A DNA stretch of 60,000 nt from Nematostella vectensis (Eukaryota > Cnidaria > Anthozoa > Actiniaria > Edwardsiidae). The stretch spans positions 11,285,070 through 11,345,069 of the forward strand of contig NC_064038.1 of assembly GCF_932526225.1 (NCBI RefSeq), written 5' to 3'. Both the position numbers and the translations under genes were made by a program. How positions within the stretch are numbered: position 1 is the stretch's first letter; every line of letters starts with the position of its first letter. Positions 1 to 12,840 of this stretch are shown one piece after another. The notes under the pieces were generated by a model. That model saw only the letters and a program-made list of their open reading frames with translations, was not told where the DNA came from and ran no database searches.

Positions 1-1269
1 TTCAAATGTTTCTTTACAGTACCCGTAGCTTATGAAGCGAAAGAGCGAATGACTTTACTTTAGGTGTGGCGCTTTATATAGGTAGATAGCGACCAATAAG
101 AATTAAGAACGTGTATAGTAAGGTATCTCACGTGAAACATATTGAGTAATAGCGGTGCTATCGTAGCATGATACGTGTACTCGTACGATATAATTTACGA
201 GTGACCTTTGAGCCTGGCTCCGGCTCCATTAACTGAAATTACCGTCCCTAGTGGTGACGGTAATTTTGGATAAAACCTGCAAAGGCGTCTAGTCTGCAAG
301 AAACAAACAATACTAAGCATTATCACCACCAAACAATAACAAATATCAAGGGACAAAGCCATCGAAAACAAAGTAATAAACAATCTTTATACATACATAA
401 AGGATGTGTCAAGGATGAAAAAGAAATATACACACACAAAGAAAGAATCTAATGATGGTGTTGGTGTGATTTGAACCCGCATGTCAACCACGGTACCCCA
501 ACTATCCCTCCATTCGCTTGGTTGGAAAAAAGTGTGACAGGCGGGAATATACCCCTCCCTAACAAAACTCCACATCTTTCTAGCCCACTAATCTATTTAA
601 AGACTTAGTTGCTTTATCTTATTAGTAACGTGAATATTCACGAAGGCGGAAGGACGACGACGACGCTCAGGTTGGATTTATCCATGTGTGCTAAAAAATG
701 TGGTATCGCGCGCTCGCGCTATCATTCGTGTTATGAGATGACGTATTTCAAGGATACTGATTTGTTATACAAACAATGACTGCTTTTCTAAATGGATGTA
801 AGGGGCCAAACAAGCAGAGCGACTTCTCCTTGCTGAAGCGATAGACGTACTGCTTACCAAACCGACTTGCGACCACCACAAATGTCTGGAAAAAAGAGGA
901 AACTAGTAAGATAGACGTAATAATTGGATTACATCCTATCGCCCCCAAGAACAAAACGTTATGCTATCAGAAAGTGCGCAATGCAGCATGGGTAGTCCTA
1001 AATTCCCTTTTCTCCTCACATGATCACATTTGTATCTGACAATGAACTAAGCTTGCAGTTTTATAATCTTCAAATCACTAAACGCTGTGCTTTCAGACAG
1101 TCCAGCTGCATTGACACTTCAACTCACCCTCCCCCCCTCCCCTCATTTTCACATCAACACAGCGCACAATTAGAAATTCCTTTCCTTCGATTCTCACATT
1201 ACTGCATCGCCATAAGACAAGAGTCATATTTGTGTTATGTCACTTCAAGATATGTTGCACGCTTTATCG

Positions 1270-1500
1270 AGCCTCTATCAGCCGCCATTTTGTCATCCTA
1301 GCAAGTGTGAGAAAGCATCCATTCCCGGCATCGGCTGATTTGTTGACGGATGTACTATATTTTCGATTCAATTTGGTGAATAAAGCATAAGATTTTATTT
1401 TTATAAAATAATTTATCTTGTTGTTGTTGTTTTTTCATATTATTTTCTGTCAATATTGCTGAGAACAATAACAAAAGTGTGGCTAACATGGGCTCTTTAA
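1270..1500 (+). repeat. Dispersed repeat family A, copy 1
   Basis: Shares ordered blocks with 2975-3150 and looser blocks with 7370-7480 and 10915-11045: a 'ccat..catcggct' block, then 'gaatttggtgaa' and 'aaagcat', then 'aacaataacaaaag'. The order and spacing are kept in the two best copies, which suggests a short non-autonomous mobile element rather than chance. No coding capacity. Exact ends are not defined. Confidence 0.5.
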
Positions 1501-2974
1501 TGTCTAAACTTAGCCCTTTGCCCAGACAATAATTGTATTACAATTTGATTATATTGACTTGGGCGGGAAAGGTGCGATAGCGGTAATCCCCCAACACAAT
1601 CCCATGTAATTAACGCCAAACAAGCCAAAAATAATTTGCTATGAGTTGAATTTGCAATGGAGGGTTAGCCAAAACATGCGGTTCTTTTATAGAAGAATTA
1701 ATGGATGATCAGCCTCCGAGGAAAATATAAGCATCACACTATATAGAAGTAGTATAGAGGGGTTCAATAAGGCATATTCAGTTTGAAGTTTGTTAAGGGT
1801 TAATTAGACGGACATATTTAGATACAAAAAAAAGCTGTGATACTTAATACGGTTATCGTAGGGGTATATAGCCGATGATATATAAAGATAATATAAGGGG
1901 AAGTAGATTCTATTTTGAAAATACAAGCAAAGGGTGAACCAAATGAATAAACTGGGTTATGCTTCATAAAATAAAATTAAAACACCGACTTCACCAATAA
2001 ATTTAAGTAAACAAAGTAACGAATTGAAACAAAGACAGAAACATGGTATCTGCTTTTTTAATGGAAAGACATCAGAATAATGTATCTCTAGGATGAACAA
2101 TGAAAAATAAAGTGTTTGATTATAACTAAGGTCTTAAAAAACAAAAGAAAGAATATTAATAAAAGAGAAGGTAAAATGACTTTAAAATAAAATCAGCTGG
2201 ATCGGTTTACATTGTGGGATGACTTACTTTGGCGTTGACGACCTTCCATAACGAAATAACGACTTGTTTAAGGAAAATCGAGCTTGTACTTAAACGTAGA
2301 ACTCCAAAAGAAAGTCGCGGAACAAGGCTTTCACCCATCAGTTCCAAGAAAATTCAGCGAATTCCGACAAAGATAGTATCGCAAATACAAACATCAAGAC
2401 GCGGTAGTGTACATTTGAAATCATACAAAGTGTATTTAATAAATTATGAATTGTTAGTGGATTAAGTATTCAATTCATTCCGTACTATCGCATAGAAGAA
2501 AAATACGGATAAATGGTCAAAAGGGCGGCAAAAATTGGTTGAGTTTTGCTATAAAGCCCTTAGCTAATCGTAGATTTGGTTTAGTGAGAGAGATACTCGA
2601 CTGGGTTTGACTGCAAGAACATGCAAATATATTTCGCCACATATAGAGAGGGTGGTATTAGATCCACCAATCCTCGCCATTCACGCCATGGGAGCACACA
2701 TTTGAGTTAGTTATTTTCATGAGAGTGTCTGAAGGGAACCAATTGATAGGATTAAAGAATTTGAAGTGAAAACAATAAGATATCAGTGTCAACATCAGCA
2801 AAAGCAGATCAACATCAAAAACAATAACAAAAGTTATTATTGTATTACAATGATTTTTTCTATGCATGGCTTTTATAGGAGAAAGAAAATGATATTTTTT
2901 TAACACACGAAAAAACAATGGACGTGTTTTCTTTGCACACAACGACAATTCTTTGTAATATTTTCTCGCAAATT

Positions 2975-3150
2975 AAGTGTGAAAATAAAACCATTTTCAT
3001 CGGCTGGATAACTATAGCGATATTTTAGATTGAATTTGGTGAAAAAAGCATGTAATTTTGTTTTAAGAAGGTCAATTCGAGGTTTCTTTGCGCACTAACT
3101 ATCGTCTAAATATTGGATGGAAACAATAACAAAAGTTAGTTTTACTCTGG
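2975..3150 (+). repeat. Dispersed repeat family A, copy 2
   Basis: Repeats 'ccattttcatcggctgg', 'gaatttggtgaaaaaagcat' and 'aacaataacaaaagt' in the same order as copy 1. A partial further copy of the terminal block ('aacaataacaaaag' followed by 'ttgtattacaat') lies near 2818-2850. Confidence 0.5.
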
Positions 3151-4669
3151 CTCTTATATACATACTTATATACATCTCAAATGTTGTCTGAAAAAGCCTT
3201 AAAGAACTTAAGAAAAGAGTTTGCAACATTTTTACAGATTTTTAGCGAAAAGAAGTAAAATTCAAGACAAGTATCTTTTTCTATAATACAAAAACAATAT
3301 ATCCATTTAGGCACTGCCTAAAGGTGGGCCAGCATTGGGGCCAGCCTGGCATTATTTCATAGAATGCAGATTTTGATAGTCTTTATTGTTGTTGGTAGGT
3401 AGAATTTCAGAGGAACTTCCAGCTCTAAGGTAAATCCTTAGTATTAAGGGTAATAATGACAGAATTTCTAATGTTAGGTAAATTTTGCATAGTTTTTCTT
3501 ATCGTATTTGCAAGGGTTTCGGGGAAGGTACATGCACATACCACTGTACTCATTTTGTGTATCCATTGATTTTTGTAAAGGTGTATAGGTGTTCTCTTAA
3601 TCAAACTCTGTATCTCCCTTTACTTGTCTTTGTACTTTTATACGCCTATATTGTGCTGGAGTCCTCACTCTTATAGGCAGGATTACTGTAAATATACTTA
3701 AGATGTTTGGTGGGTTAATGGGGGGTTAAGGCAAGTGGACAATCCCACATACTTTACAATAAGAACATCCAAGAAACAAATAAATAATAATAATCATCAT
3801 CATAATCATCATTTCAATGTTTCAAGAAAAAACAGAAACACAATTTTCCATGTCAACACAACACGGATAACTGAAAAGAAGCCAAGCCTAATCCGTGGTA
3901 AACTTCATTTTTCGAAATTCCACAAAAACTAATTTAAGTTATATGAATTTCTAAACGGACGCGTGTCACACTGGCTATTGGGCAAAACTTTGAAATATAA
4001 AGAAAACAAAATATATGATAACAAGTGAAAATAATATATAATAACAAGTGTCTAGTCAATTGACGTAGCAGATTTGACAAGAAAAAAAGATATTTATTAA
4101 AAGCAAATCACTGGGAAATAATTAGTTATAATGGGAAATATCATATATGCCTTATAAGCTGCTACAAAATGTAAACAGGGTTACAACCTTTTCTTTCGTT
4201 TCAGTTTTTTTAATACAGAATAAATATAGATCAATGAAAAAAAGGCAAACTGCTGAAAACAAACATGCCATTCAAGACGCAAAATACGGGATATCTAGTT
4301 TTCATCAGGTGGGCGAGAAAAGGATGCCGGGTAGCTTTTGTGCCAACAATAACAAAAAAAAAAAAGATTAGAGAAAACAGTCACTACGTCACACGTCTCG
4401 TGCTTACTTAAAAAAACTCCGAACTTGAATCAATTCACACAATGCTAAAGTGTATTTTCCAATATATATTTTTTAATTAGCCAAGTAGGAATTAGGCATA
4501 TAATAATATCATGTTAACTGTTCAGTTTGTTATCTTATTTACCAAACATATCCAAAGAAAAAGGGTTTTTCTTTCAAATTTCACTCAGTAAATCCTCTGC
4601 ATGAATAATTTAAAGGTTACACCGGCTAGGATATTTGCATAAGGTGAAGACTTTTAGAATGTCACTTAC

Positions 4670-4813
4670 GATACAAATGAGACCAAAAGCCGCGCATTTC
4701 ATGGCCCAAGTGCATAACGCACTTAGTACAATAAGCAAATACACGCTATAAGCGAACAAAATGAAGCTTCTATTGATAACAAAACCCACCAGCGATTTGA
4801 AGTGTGTCATCAC
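4670..4813 (-). CDS. Possible first coding exon with a membrane segment, unrecognised
   Basis: On the minus strand an ATG-ATG start opens a 48-codon frame ending exactly at a strong donor (ATC|GTAAGTGAC, phase 0). The peptide contains a hydrophobic run (FILFAYSVYLLIVLSAL) that could be a transmembrane or signal-anchor helix, followed by several cysteines. I do not recognise the protein and could not find a matching next exon. The frame is AT-rich, so chance is a real alternative. Confidence 0.25.
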
Positions 4814-5688
4814 ATTGTTTTAAGATTAATTGTTATCTTTATTATCATTAGCCGTTTCAGAAATAAAGTCGAGCGATTGTTCTTTTTGGTAAAACCTAAA
4901 AAGACACGGTACTTTCATCAAAAGGGTTTGTTTCATTTCTTACGGCAATTCTTAAGGCTCAGAAAGCTATTTCAGCTTTAGGGTACAGGGAACACAAAGA
5001 AATAGAGCAAAAATAGAACGTAATGAAAAATTAGTGCACATTGCACTAATCAAGTCTTCAATAGAAAAGCGAAGAGAACGGATGGCACTTTCGAAGCTTG
5101 GTGATGCTTCAAGACGGATCTTATACCTTTCTAGTCAAAACAAACAGGACTCACCAAAAAATGTCTGGGATTAATTGACTGTGGTATATAGCAGATAAAA
5201 CCGCCTAAAAATATACACAATCTATGCAAGAACACAATATAATTACCTATCCAAAGAAAATCATATCTCTTATACGTTAAATGTAATATAGACTTGTAAA
5301 AGCTTTTTTTTATTGAGACCATACAAGAGAACATTGCCTTGTCATGTCTATAGAAATTTTTGATTTTTCACACACAAAAAAAATCAGAATTATCTACTAC
5401 CTTATGAATAACCCGTTTGGACTCTCTCTTACGCTTTTAATTGTTTGAAGGGGGTATTTGCTTTTATTCTTTTTTATTAACTGTTCTTCTTGTAAGATCA
5501 TATCTTATTTGCGTCTTTAGGTAATCAAAATGTATAAACATTCCCATAAAATGAACAAAATATATTTAAATGTAATGAAAATTTCTTTTGGTTGGTATAC
5601 TATGGTAAACCTTATATACAGCTTAATCACGGCTAAAAAATAAGGACTATACGAATTGATGGCGTAGCTTAAAAACTCTGTGACTTAC

Positions 5689-5898
5689 ATTGCTCGCGGG
5701 AGAGTCGAAATCTTCAAGAGGCTGGTACAACAATGGCTCCGGTATAGGCTTATAGCCAGACCGAACGCATTGAGAACTCTCGTCGCGAGATATCGAGGAT
5801 GCATCTTTGCTTGAACACCAAGAACCACCCGTGGAGAGACTTGAACTAGAGCTTTTTGACCGCCTCGAGCTGATTCTAAAGCTCGCGCTCGACTTCAT
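5689..5898 (-). CDS. Possible first coding exon, Ser-rich, unrecognised
   Basis: A minus-strand frame of 70 codons starts at an ATG preceded closely by an in-frame stop and ends at a good donor (GCGAGCAAT|GTAAGTCAC, phase 0). The peptide is Ser/Arg-rich at first (RRSKSSSSSLSTGGSW), then carries an acidic Pro-containing stretch (YKPIPEPLLYQPLEDFDSP). It is more GC-rich than its surroundings, as coding exons in this window tend to be. It looks like a disordered N-terminus of a cytoplasmic or nuclear protein. No downstream exon was found with confidence. A second frame upstream (6091-5876) overlaps it and is probably a shadow. Confidence 0.4.
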
Positions 5899-5899
5899 A

Positions 5900-8030
5900 T
5901 TCAGTCAACATGATTTCTGCCAACCGAAGATATTCTAGACAGCATGACGACATGTTTTCCACGCTTTTGGATCCATTTTCTGGGAATTCTTTTTTCATCG
6001 AAATGTGGAAAAACCAGCTCAAGCCAACAAAGGTACCAAGTAAACAAATTAGTGCCGGAGATTTCTGATTTTCAGTAATTATAGATCTCACCCATCTTTT
6101 TTTCTGCTATTCAAAAGCGTCATAGGTATAGTGTGTTGAAAGCTGGTATTCTAAATAGACGCATCGGCAAAAAGTTTTTGGTCCATGCGTTAACCTCAAA
6201 GCGGCCACTTTAAGTCTTCTTCAGTATGCAGGCGAATGGTAGGCTTGTTGTTATGACAACCTTTATTTACGTTGCACCTGTCATTCGCACGCGCGGTGAC
6301 CATTCAAGTGCTGCAATGACTCGAAGGCAGCTCAAATTAGTGCCCCAAAAAATCACACAATTAGTTACGTAAAACGATATCCGATGACCAGATTTAGGTA
6401 CATGTCAAATAGGAAACACTTCCCTAGACGACATGTTTAAAAAATATATATATATAATTTCTGTAGATCAAAACAAAATAAAATAAAAATATACATATTT
6501 CCAGCTTATGTAGTGAAATTATAATACAGAATCATTGCAGGAATACACCGACCGATCACAGGTTCGATGACATACATTTGTATGATGCATAAGGATTGAA
6601 AACAACCAAACAAACCGATTTTGAGTAATTCACTGCGCATAACTTTACTAGTTTCGTTACAATACCATAATAAGAATAGTAGAAAATTAAATTAGTGCGG
6701 CTAATTTCATTATAAGCTATTGAAAAAAAAGTCGCCGTTTCAAAATGTCTGTATTCTAGTACGGAGTCTCTTATCCGACGAGATAATCGTGGAATAGAAA
6801 TAGTGGTGTGAGTGGTGATAATTGAAAATAGTAGAAGGTAAACAAAAACACGTTCTTTGACAACTTGTCATGCGAATTCTACCACTGATGATCACAAGCA
6901 GACAAGCAAATAACATAATTTGCAATCGGAAACCGGAAAGCTACAATTTTCTCGATGACAAATACGTCACTAGAAGTATAAGAAATGGAATATGATAAAA
7001 AGGCACCGTGAATACGTATCGAGAAATCCATCACACTGGGAAATGTAATAATAACAATGTTTTGCAAACACTTTCCAGAAGGTTCGTTATTCAAATGCAC
7101 ACGCGGTCGTGAAAGTAAATTCCCACAAGAGAGCATGTGTCGCCAAGACAAAAGCGTCATAATGTAAACTCGAGCATGCAAATGTCAACATTCGGGATTA
7201 AAGTAACAACCGTATTTACGATAAGTCGTAATTAGCACTCCTATCTTATATTGAGTTCTCAAGAGCTCTTCATATTAGAAGCTCAAGGTCAAGATATAAC
7301 ATTTCGGTACTCGCCAATCAGCGGATAACACTTTTGCGAGTTCTGATTGGCTAAGAATCAAATGAAAAATCGCCGCCATTTTACGCTCCTAGTTGCTAAG
7401 TCACAAAAAGCAACCATTTCCATCGGCTAATACAAGCGAGTAATTCCGATACCTTTAATAAAAAAATATTAATAAAGTGTCAGCCTTCAATCGCGGATTG
7501 TTATTTTGCTTTGTTTTAAGTTTTCGTGCAAATATATTTTCAAATGTATTATCTTCAAATATAAAGGTAGTTCTTTAAATAAGATGGAAAAAAACATACC
7601 ACATACAAAGGTTTGGAACAGGTCAAGGTTTTGAATGCTCAAAATATAAACAGCCAGGAAACAACAACAATGCAATCAATAAAATCGAATAATCAGAGGC
7701 CATTTGAAGCGAACCCGATTAATTTTTTTTAAGTTTTCCAAGAGGTTAAAATTGGGATTGTTTCTAAATCATTTCAAGCGATGAGCTTTAAATAAGTACC
7801 ATGGAACATGCATATAATATAGTTACTTTTTAAAGATTGGTTGTGATCTTTTTGCACTACTGGTTTTTAAAAACGTAAGTAACTATGACAAAGTGTCTTT
7901 CTTTGGGCTCGAACTGCAACTGTTGAACTCCGATGGTAAAAAAAAGTTAAGCTGTTTAAAACTTCTTTATAAATTTACACCTACAAATTTAAACAACATT
8001 CACTTACTATTTTACTACTTACAGTCATTT
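5900..8030. other. Non-coding stretch
   Basis: No supported gene. Short minus-strand frames around 6740-7181 lack splice signals or recognisable composition. A diverged copy of dispersed family A lies near 7370-7480 (ccatttccatcggcta), next to an inverted pair of CCAAT-like motifs at 7310-7355. Confidence 0.45.
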
Positions 8031-8035
8031 TAGAG

Positions 8036-8248
8036 CAGGGGCGGATACAGGAGGGTCGATTTGGTGGATATCTATCCCCTTTTTGAGTAAAAAAATGAAA
8101 AGTCTTTTTCGTTTGAAAAAAAAATAATGTCTAAGGGACAGGCCTCCACCTGCTTTACTTGCTGACGTGACAAATCCAATACAGCTTGTAGTATTGTTAG
8201 ATCCATGTGACCTACCAAGAACCACTGGAAATCCTGGATCCGCCCCTG
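8036..8248. mobile_element. Short TIR element (MITE), hAT-like ends
   Basis: The stretch begins CAGGGGCGGATACAGGA and ends TCCTGGATCCGCCCCTG, inverted repeats with one mismatch. The internal 180 bp has no coding capacity. CAGGG-type ends are usual for hAT superfamily elements, but I see no clear 8 bp target duplication, so the superfamily assignment is an inference. Confidence 0.65.
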
Positions 8249-8384
8249 CAGAGACTAGATTTTTTATGCCATGAAAATGTTATGGTTGAAAATCACGGGA
8301 CTTCGAAACCCATGGACAGATCAGGGTTAATTGAAAAAAAATATGTTTGACATCTGACTTTTCTTGGATACCTTTCTGCGATTT

Positions 8385-8600
8385 CCAATATTCTGTGAAA
8401 ACCCGCTATTCAAACTAACGGAATTACCCATTTGGCGCTTTTTGATTGGCCAGCGCCTTGCGGAGAGGTGGCGTGATTGGAAACCATTTCAGTGCTGGCC
8501 AATGAAAACGCTTCAAGGATTTTGACTGACGCAAGCCAGAATACGATTTTGCTGTCGTCGGAGAGAGTTCACAGAATATTGAAAACTGCCAAAAGATCTT
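8385..8600 (+). repeat. Dispersed repeat family B, copy 1
   Basis: Contains 'caatattctgtgaaa', 'ctaacggaatta', 'gcgctttttgattggccag', 'gattggaaaccatttcag' and 'cgcttcaaggatttt'. The first half recurs at 29925-30065 inside intron 1 of the PAN-EGF-F5/8C gene, and the second half recurs inverted near 55990-56060. A small mobile element family is the simplest explanation. Confidence 0.6.
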
Positions 8601-11600
8601 CCTCTTCAAACTTTGTAGGTGGTTATCTGTAGATTATCTCGAATGATTTGACTTCTAAAATTGACAAAAGGTCGCGGGTTATCCACCACAAGTCTTGGCA
8701 CCCAGGGTAATTAAGAAAAGGGGAGAAATGAAAGCGTTTTTTTCAATTTTTCTATTCGATAACTCTTCAATTCTAGTGCTCTTGTCAGGATTTTAAAGTG
8801 ACACGTGTAAGCGAGGCAGACAGTGCTTGAATAACGTATGCGCATGCGCGTGTTTTGGCGAAAACAAACACAATCGTAGTGTTGAATCGTTCGAGTAAAG
8901 GAACGAAAGGCTGAATTCAGTCGCTGTTTTATTGACTTTCTGTATAGAATTAAAACCATAGTGTACAAAAGATGACATATTTGATTGATAATGAGGGAAT
9001 CATAAAGAAAGTTATAGCCTTAAGTTTGGTCTAGTTTTCTTATTATTCGTCAAAATATTACATTTCGCCTGTGAAAGGCCGCCATTTCAAAACAAAAAGG
9101 CTGGGTAAACCTCGCGGTACTGGAACTAGTCTTCCGTTTTTCAGCACTGTCAGCGAGGCATCAGTCGTGAGTCTAAATGGGTTCGTTAATTTCTATTGTC
9201 CGCGCGTAAGTGCAGTAACGTAAGTCACGATACTGAGCGGTTATCAAGTCAAACACTTTTTGTAAAACAGTATGCCTTGTATGCATATGTCGTTCTTATA
9301 GGAATCAATGTAGCTCTCACTTTCCGTTTTACTTATATATGTAACATTGCCATCCAAGGATACGAATGCTTGCTTGAACCTACGGATGCCCAAAGGCGAA
9401 ATTGCATAGATCAAAAGTTATGCAAAGTTTTCAGAAGAGGACGTTACGCGTAAGTGATCGCCGTATCGTATCGAATGTGTGTGCATTTATTTTATTACCT
9501 GAGGTTCAACGCCAATGAATATACATAAATACAAGCTATGATTTTAGAGAATGTAGATCATACTAAACTCTGATCAGACCCGTATTTTTCACTCCCAAAT
9601 TATACTGTGTAATGTAGAAGACATAGCTACAACTCAAGCATAGTTCGGAAACTTCCAGACAAATTTTGTGGATCAGTCTATCAGTTTATCAGTCCTCACC
9701 GGATAGTTATTTGGAAGGTATCTTATTAAAAAACTGATAGACTATTGCGTTTTCAATTGTAAACAATAATAAAGGTGTGAATAAGGTTATTTAAAGATTT
9801 TAGAACGTGATGAAATAGCGAGTGGTTCAGTCAATACTTCACAAGAGTTTGTAATTTCTGAACGCACTCAACCAAAACTACCTTGATCGCCCGCGTACGA
9901 CAAGCTGGCAATACCACTTGTCAAAACTAGCAGATGCCAACGTGAAGAAAAAAAAGTAAAGAAACAAAACGACATCGCGCATATAAAAAAAAAGTGGTTG
10001 ACTCTTAATGGTAACACACAGTTAAATGAGCGGATAGCTTTTCTTATAGTGAACTGATAGCTTTCCAAAACTCCCTGCATCCCCTGCAAAGCCTTTGCCC
10101 TCTGCCATAATCTTCTTGTACCTAAAGGGTGATGGCTTACGAGAGGTTAAGTCAACACAAGAAGCCAGCTAAAACCCAAGTCAAGAGCGCAAAATAGAAA
10201 GACAATACAAAGTGATAATAAGTACCAACCTTTCCATTTATGTACAACCACATGTTCACGAAACTAAAACCCCAACGCATGGGATTGTTGTCTTGAGAGA
10301 ATTGAGAGATGTTCGCAAAAATTGCATGAAGAAAGCCATGAAAAACCGACGATGGGTATAAAAGTTATCATACTATATATCAAATGAAATATTAAATTGG
10401 TTAACTTGGTTAAGAAAATGAAGTTAAAATGCGTGGAGAAATGTGGTTTATAAGGTTTACTGATAGGCCGCCATGCTGAAATGTGAGACGCAAATCCAAG
10501 GTCCCTTTTCGTATATATTTGGAGCAGGTATCTAGGTGAAAGTATTAAACATCTCGGCCTTTTTATTTCGAGAGTGTAAGGAACTAACGAGCTGCATTGG
10601 TGGAGTAAAGAATGAATATAATATAGCATACCTATAGATGAAAACATTAATGCTTTGGAATTACCTTAAACCATCTTAGGTCAAGTTCGCTTAATGGTAC
10701 AGCCCGCATATTTGGAATTTCTCAGGAAGGCTCATGTTGCGATTTGATTCATTTCTTCTCATACGATACCGATGTAAACAATAGAAACATAATGGGGAGA
10801 TAAACCGCATGGTCTACAGCGCATGCGTGCAAGCACTGCGACATTATATACCCGTAATGGACCCATGCAAGCTTGTGAATTAAAGAAGGCCAATCCTGCT
10901 ACCTCTTTTCAATCCCGCTCAAAGCATTCCTGAAAAGCATTCATTTCCATCGACTAGTTCAAGCGAGTGCCTGGGATAATTATAATCAAATATTATTACT
11001 CAAAAACATCTTAACAAATATAAACAATAACAAAGGAATGGATGATCGACATTCTTCAAGTTATAACCATGTGACCAATATCATAACGAAAGGTTTAAGT
11101 GTTTGTATAAACGATATATCCATTTCTTTGAACGTTTGATTCAAATGCATCACCTACACGTCGACTATACTAACTACAAGCTTAAAAGCCAACGATACAC
11201 GTTTTCAACCTGGGGGTTACTGGCTTGGGGTATCCAGTACTTTAGACGTTCGATTCAAATTAATCCGCTACACAAAAGCTGACCATATAAACTTTTAAAG
11301 GCCAACTTTACATGTTTTCGACCTGGGTGTGGTTTGCTTATGATATTTCACCTTGCTTAACACCTTACTGATGCCTTTAATCAAATATAGATATCAGCTT
11401 AATTATGCAGTTAAATACTGGTCCACCTCAAGCTCAATATCTAGTATATAATAAAAATGTGACTAAGGCGTCGGAGACATTTTGGATTATTTCTCCTATC
11501 TGGAATAGTGAATATTAGGCTCAGAAACAAACTAAGATGATTTCTACTTTCCGATTATCCTATGATCCCTGATTGATTCAGTAGAAATATAAATCTTTTA

Positions 11601-11730
11601 ATGCGGTGACTGTTTCACTAAGCATTCAAATTGGAAGACGTGTTCTTAATAATATTCGCATAGCTCGTATTCTCTCGTATGGTTAACCACAAGTCAGTCG
11701 CCATTTTGTCAAACCCAAGCAGCTATAAAG
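8600..11730. other. Non-coding stretch with one possible exon
   Basis: No gene is supported except a weak exon candidate near 9303-9451. A diverged family A copy lies near 10915-11045 (catttccatcgactag ... aacaataacaaagg). The 127-codon minus frame at 10264-10647 is AT-rich with no splice context and is probably chance. Confidence 0.4.
9303..9451 (+). CDS. Weak internal exon candidate, unrecognised
   Basis: A plus-strand frame lies between a possible acceptor (gttcttatag|GAATC) and a good donor (TTACGC|GTAAGTGATC). It would encode about 49 residues with four cysteines, ending CKVFRRGRYA, and contains TYICNIAIQGYECLLEP. I do not recognise a family. The same frame extends upstream to an ATG near 9196. 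Evidence is limited to the splice-like borders and a plausible amino-acid composition. Confidence 0.2.
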
Positions 11731-11731
11731 G

Positions 11732-11903
11732 GTGACTTAGACAGCACGATTTAGTCATTTGCGACCTGCCTACGACATGTCTTAGCCCTGATATACAACG
11801 ACTTTTTACTCGAACATCGTAGGTTGATTTACACTCTACGACTCGAGTTGTAGAGGTTTCGCGGGCAAGTCGCATACGACTAAATCGTGCTGTCTAAATC
11901 AGC
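11732..11903. mobile_element. Short foldback/TIR element
   Basis: The left end (gtgacttagacagcacgat then ttagtcatttgcgac) is matched inverted by the right end (gtcgcatacgactaaatcg then tgctgtctaaatcagc), about 33 bp with few mismatches. The centre has no coding capacity. This is a typical MITE layout; I did not establish the superfamily. Confidence 0.65.
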
Positions 11904-12029
11904 ATTGAGGCGAGTAAAAAAATATAAATTTGTATCAATTGCATAAATGGAGTATTTTTTTTACAAAGGACAAACATGAGTAAACGAGGGGCTGCCTAGG
12001 GTCCTTTAAATCAGAAACTGCCACTCGCT

Positions 12030-12840
12030 TGCCAAAAACGCGCGCAACACACTCACAATACAGACAACGCGCGGGCGGTCAAAAACTATGCACGCAAAAC
12101 GCGCGCACTCACAAAACACACAACGCGCGTGTCTCAGGGGTCGTCCACACTAACAAGGATTTGTTTCGCCGAAAACGCATCACCTGATTCGCGTCCACAT
12201 TATCGTTTTCGAAGCGTGTTCGCCTGGATCCAGCCGTCCACACTAACACGGATTCAAACGTTTCAAAACGCTGAAAGATACGGGGTGACGACGCATGCTC
12301 AAAGCAGCAGGCGCGCCTACGATATGACGCCATCGTTTTCATTTTGATACGGAATCGACCGTCCACACTACGGACCAACGTATACGGATTTATTTTGATT
12401 CACTTTCAACAGCGTTTTCAAAAGTATTCGGATTCGCGCGCACTCATAAAACACACAACGCGCGTGTCCTGTACTTCGCACGCAAAACGCGCACACTCAT
12501 AAAACACACAACGCGCGTGTCTCATACTATGCACGCAAAACGCGAGCATTCACAAAATAAACAACGCGCGTGTCCTGTACTTCGCACGCAAAGCGCGAGC
12601 ACTCATTAAACACACAACGCGCGTGTCTCATTCTATGCACGCTAAACGCTCGCACTCATAAAACAAACAACGCGCGTGTCCTGTACTTCGCACGCAAAAC
12701 GCGCGCACTCGTAAAACACACAACGCCCAAGTACGCGCGTGTCGGATACTATGCATAAAAAAAGCCCGCACTTATAAAACACACAACACGCGCGTGCCAC
12801 GTACTATGGATGAAAAACGCGCGCAGTCGCGTACTATTGC
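12030..12840. repeat. GC-rich minisatellite, about 50 bp units
   Basis: Units share 'gcacgcaaaacgcg' and 'acacacaacgcgcgtgt' blocks. Two versions alternate, one containing 'cctgtacttcgca' and the other 'ctcatactatgca', giving a higher-order period near 100 bp. CpG density is high against an AT-rich background. The array is interrupted at 12135-12432 by unrelated sequence. Confidence 0.75.
12135..12432. mobile_element. Element inserted in the 50 bp array
   Basis: Array sequence stops after 'acgcgcgtgtct' and resumes at 'cgcgcgcactcat' about 300 bp later. The intervening DNA begins CAGGGGTCGTCCACACTAAC and contains four spaced copies of a 'cgtccaca(c/t)ta' motif followed by 'cgga(t/c)'. It encodes no convincing protein; overlapping frames on both strands are shadows. 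Likely a short non-autonomous transposable element of unidentified class. Confidence 0.5.

Larger units (their letters stand above)
1..4600. other. AT-rich non-coding region with dispersed repeats
   Basis: I see no convincing gene here. Open frames are short, biased to Phe/Ile/Lys as expected of AT-rich DNA, and lack paired splice sites. The stretch holds two or three copies of a dispersed repeat described separately (near 1270-1500, 2810-2860 and 2975-3150). Minus-strand sequence around 460-490 resembles a tRNA T-arm but does not fold as a tRNA. Confidence 0.5.

Noticed and set aside
455-500. tRNA-like T-arm (gatttgaaccc, minus strand)
   Set aside because: The surrounding bases do not form a T stem, anticodon arm or acceptor stem; at most a decayed tRNA-derived repeat.
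10264-10647. 127-codon minus-strand frame
   Set aside because: AT-rich composition, no splice sites and no family resemblance; expected by chance in a window this size.
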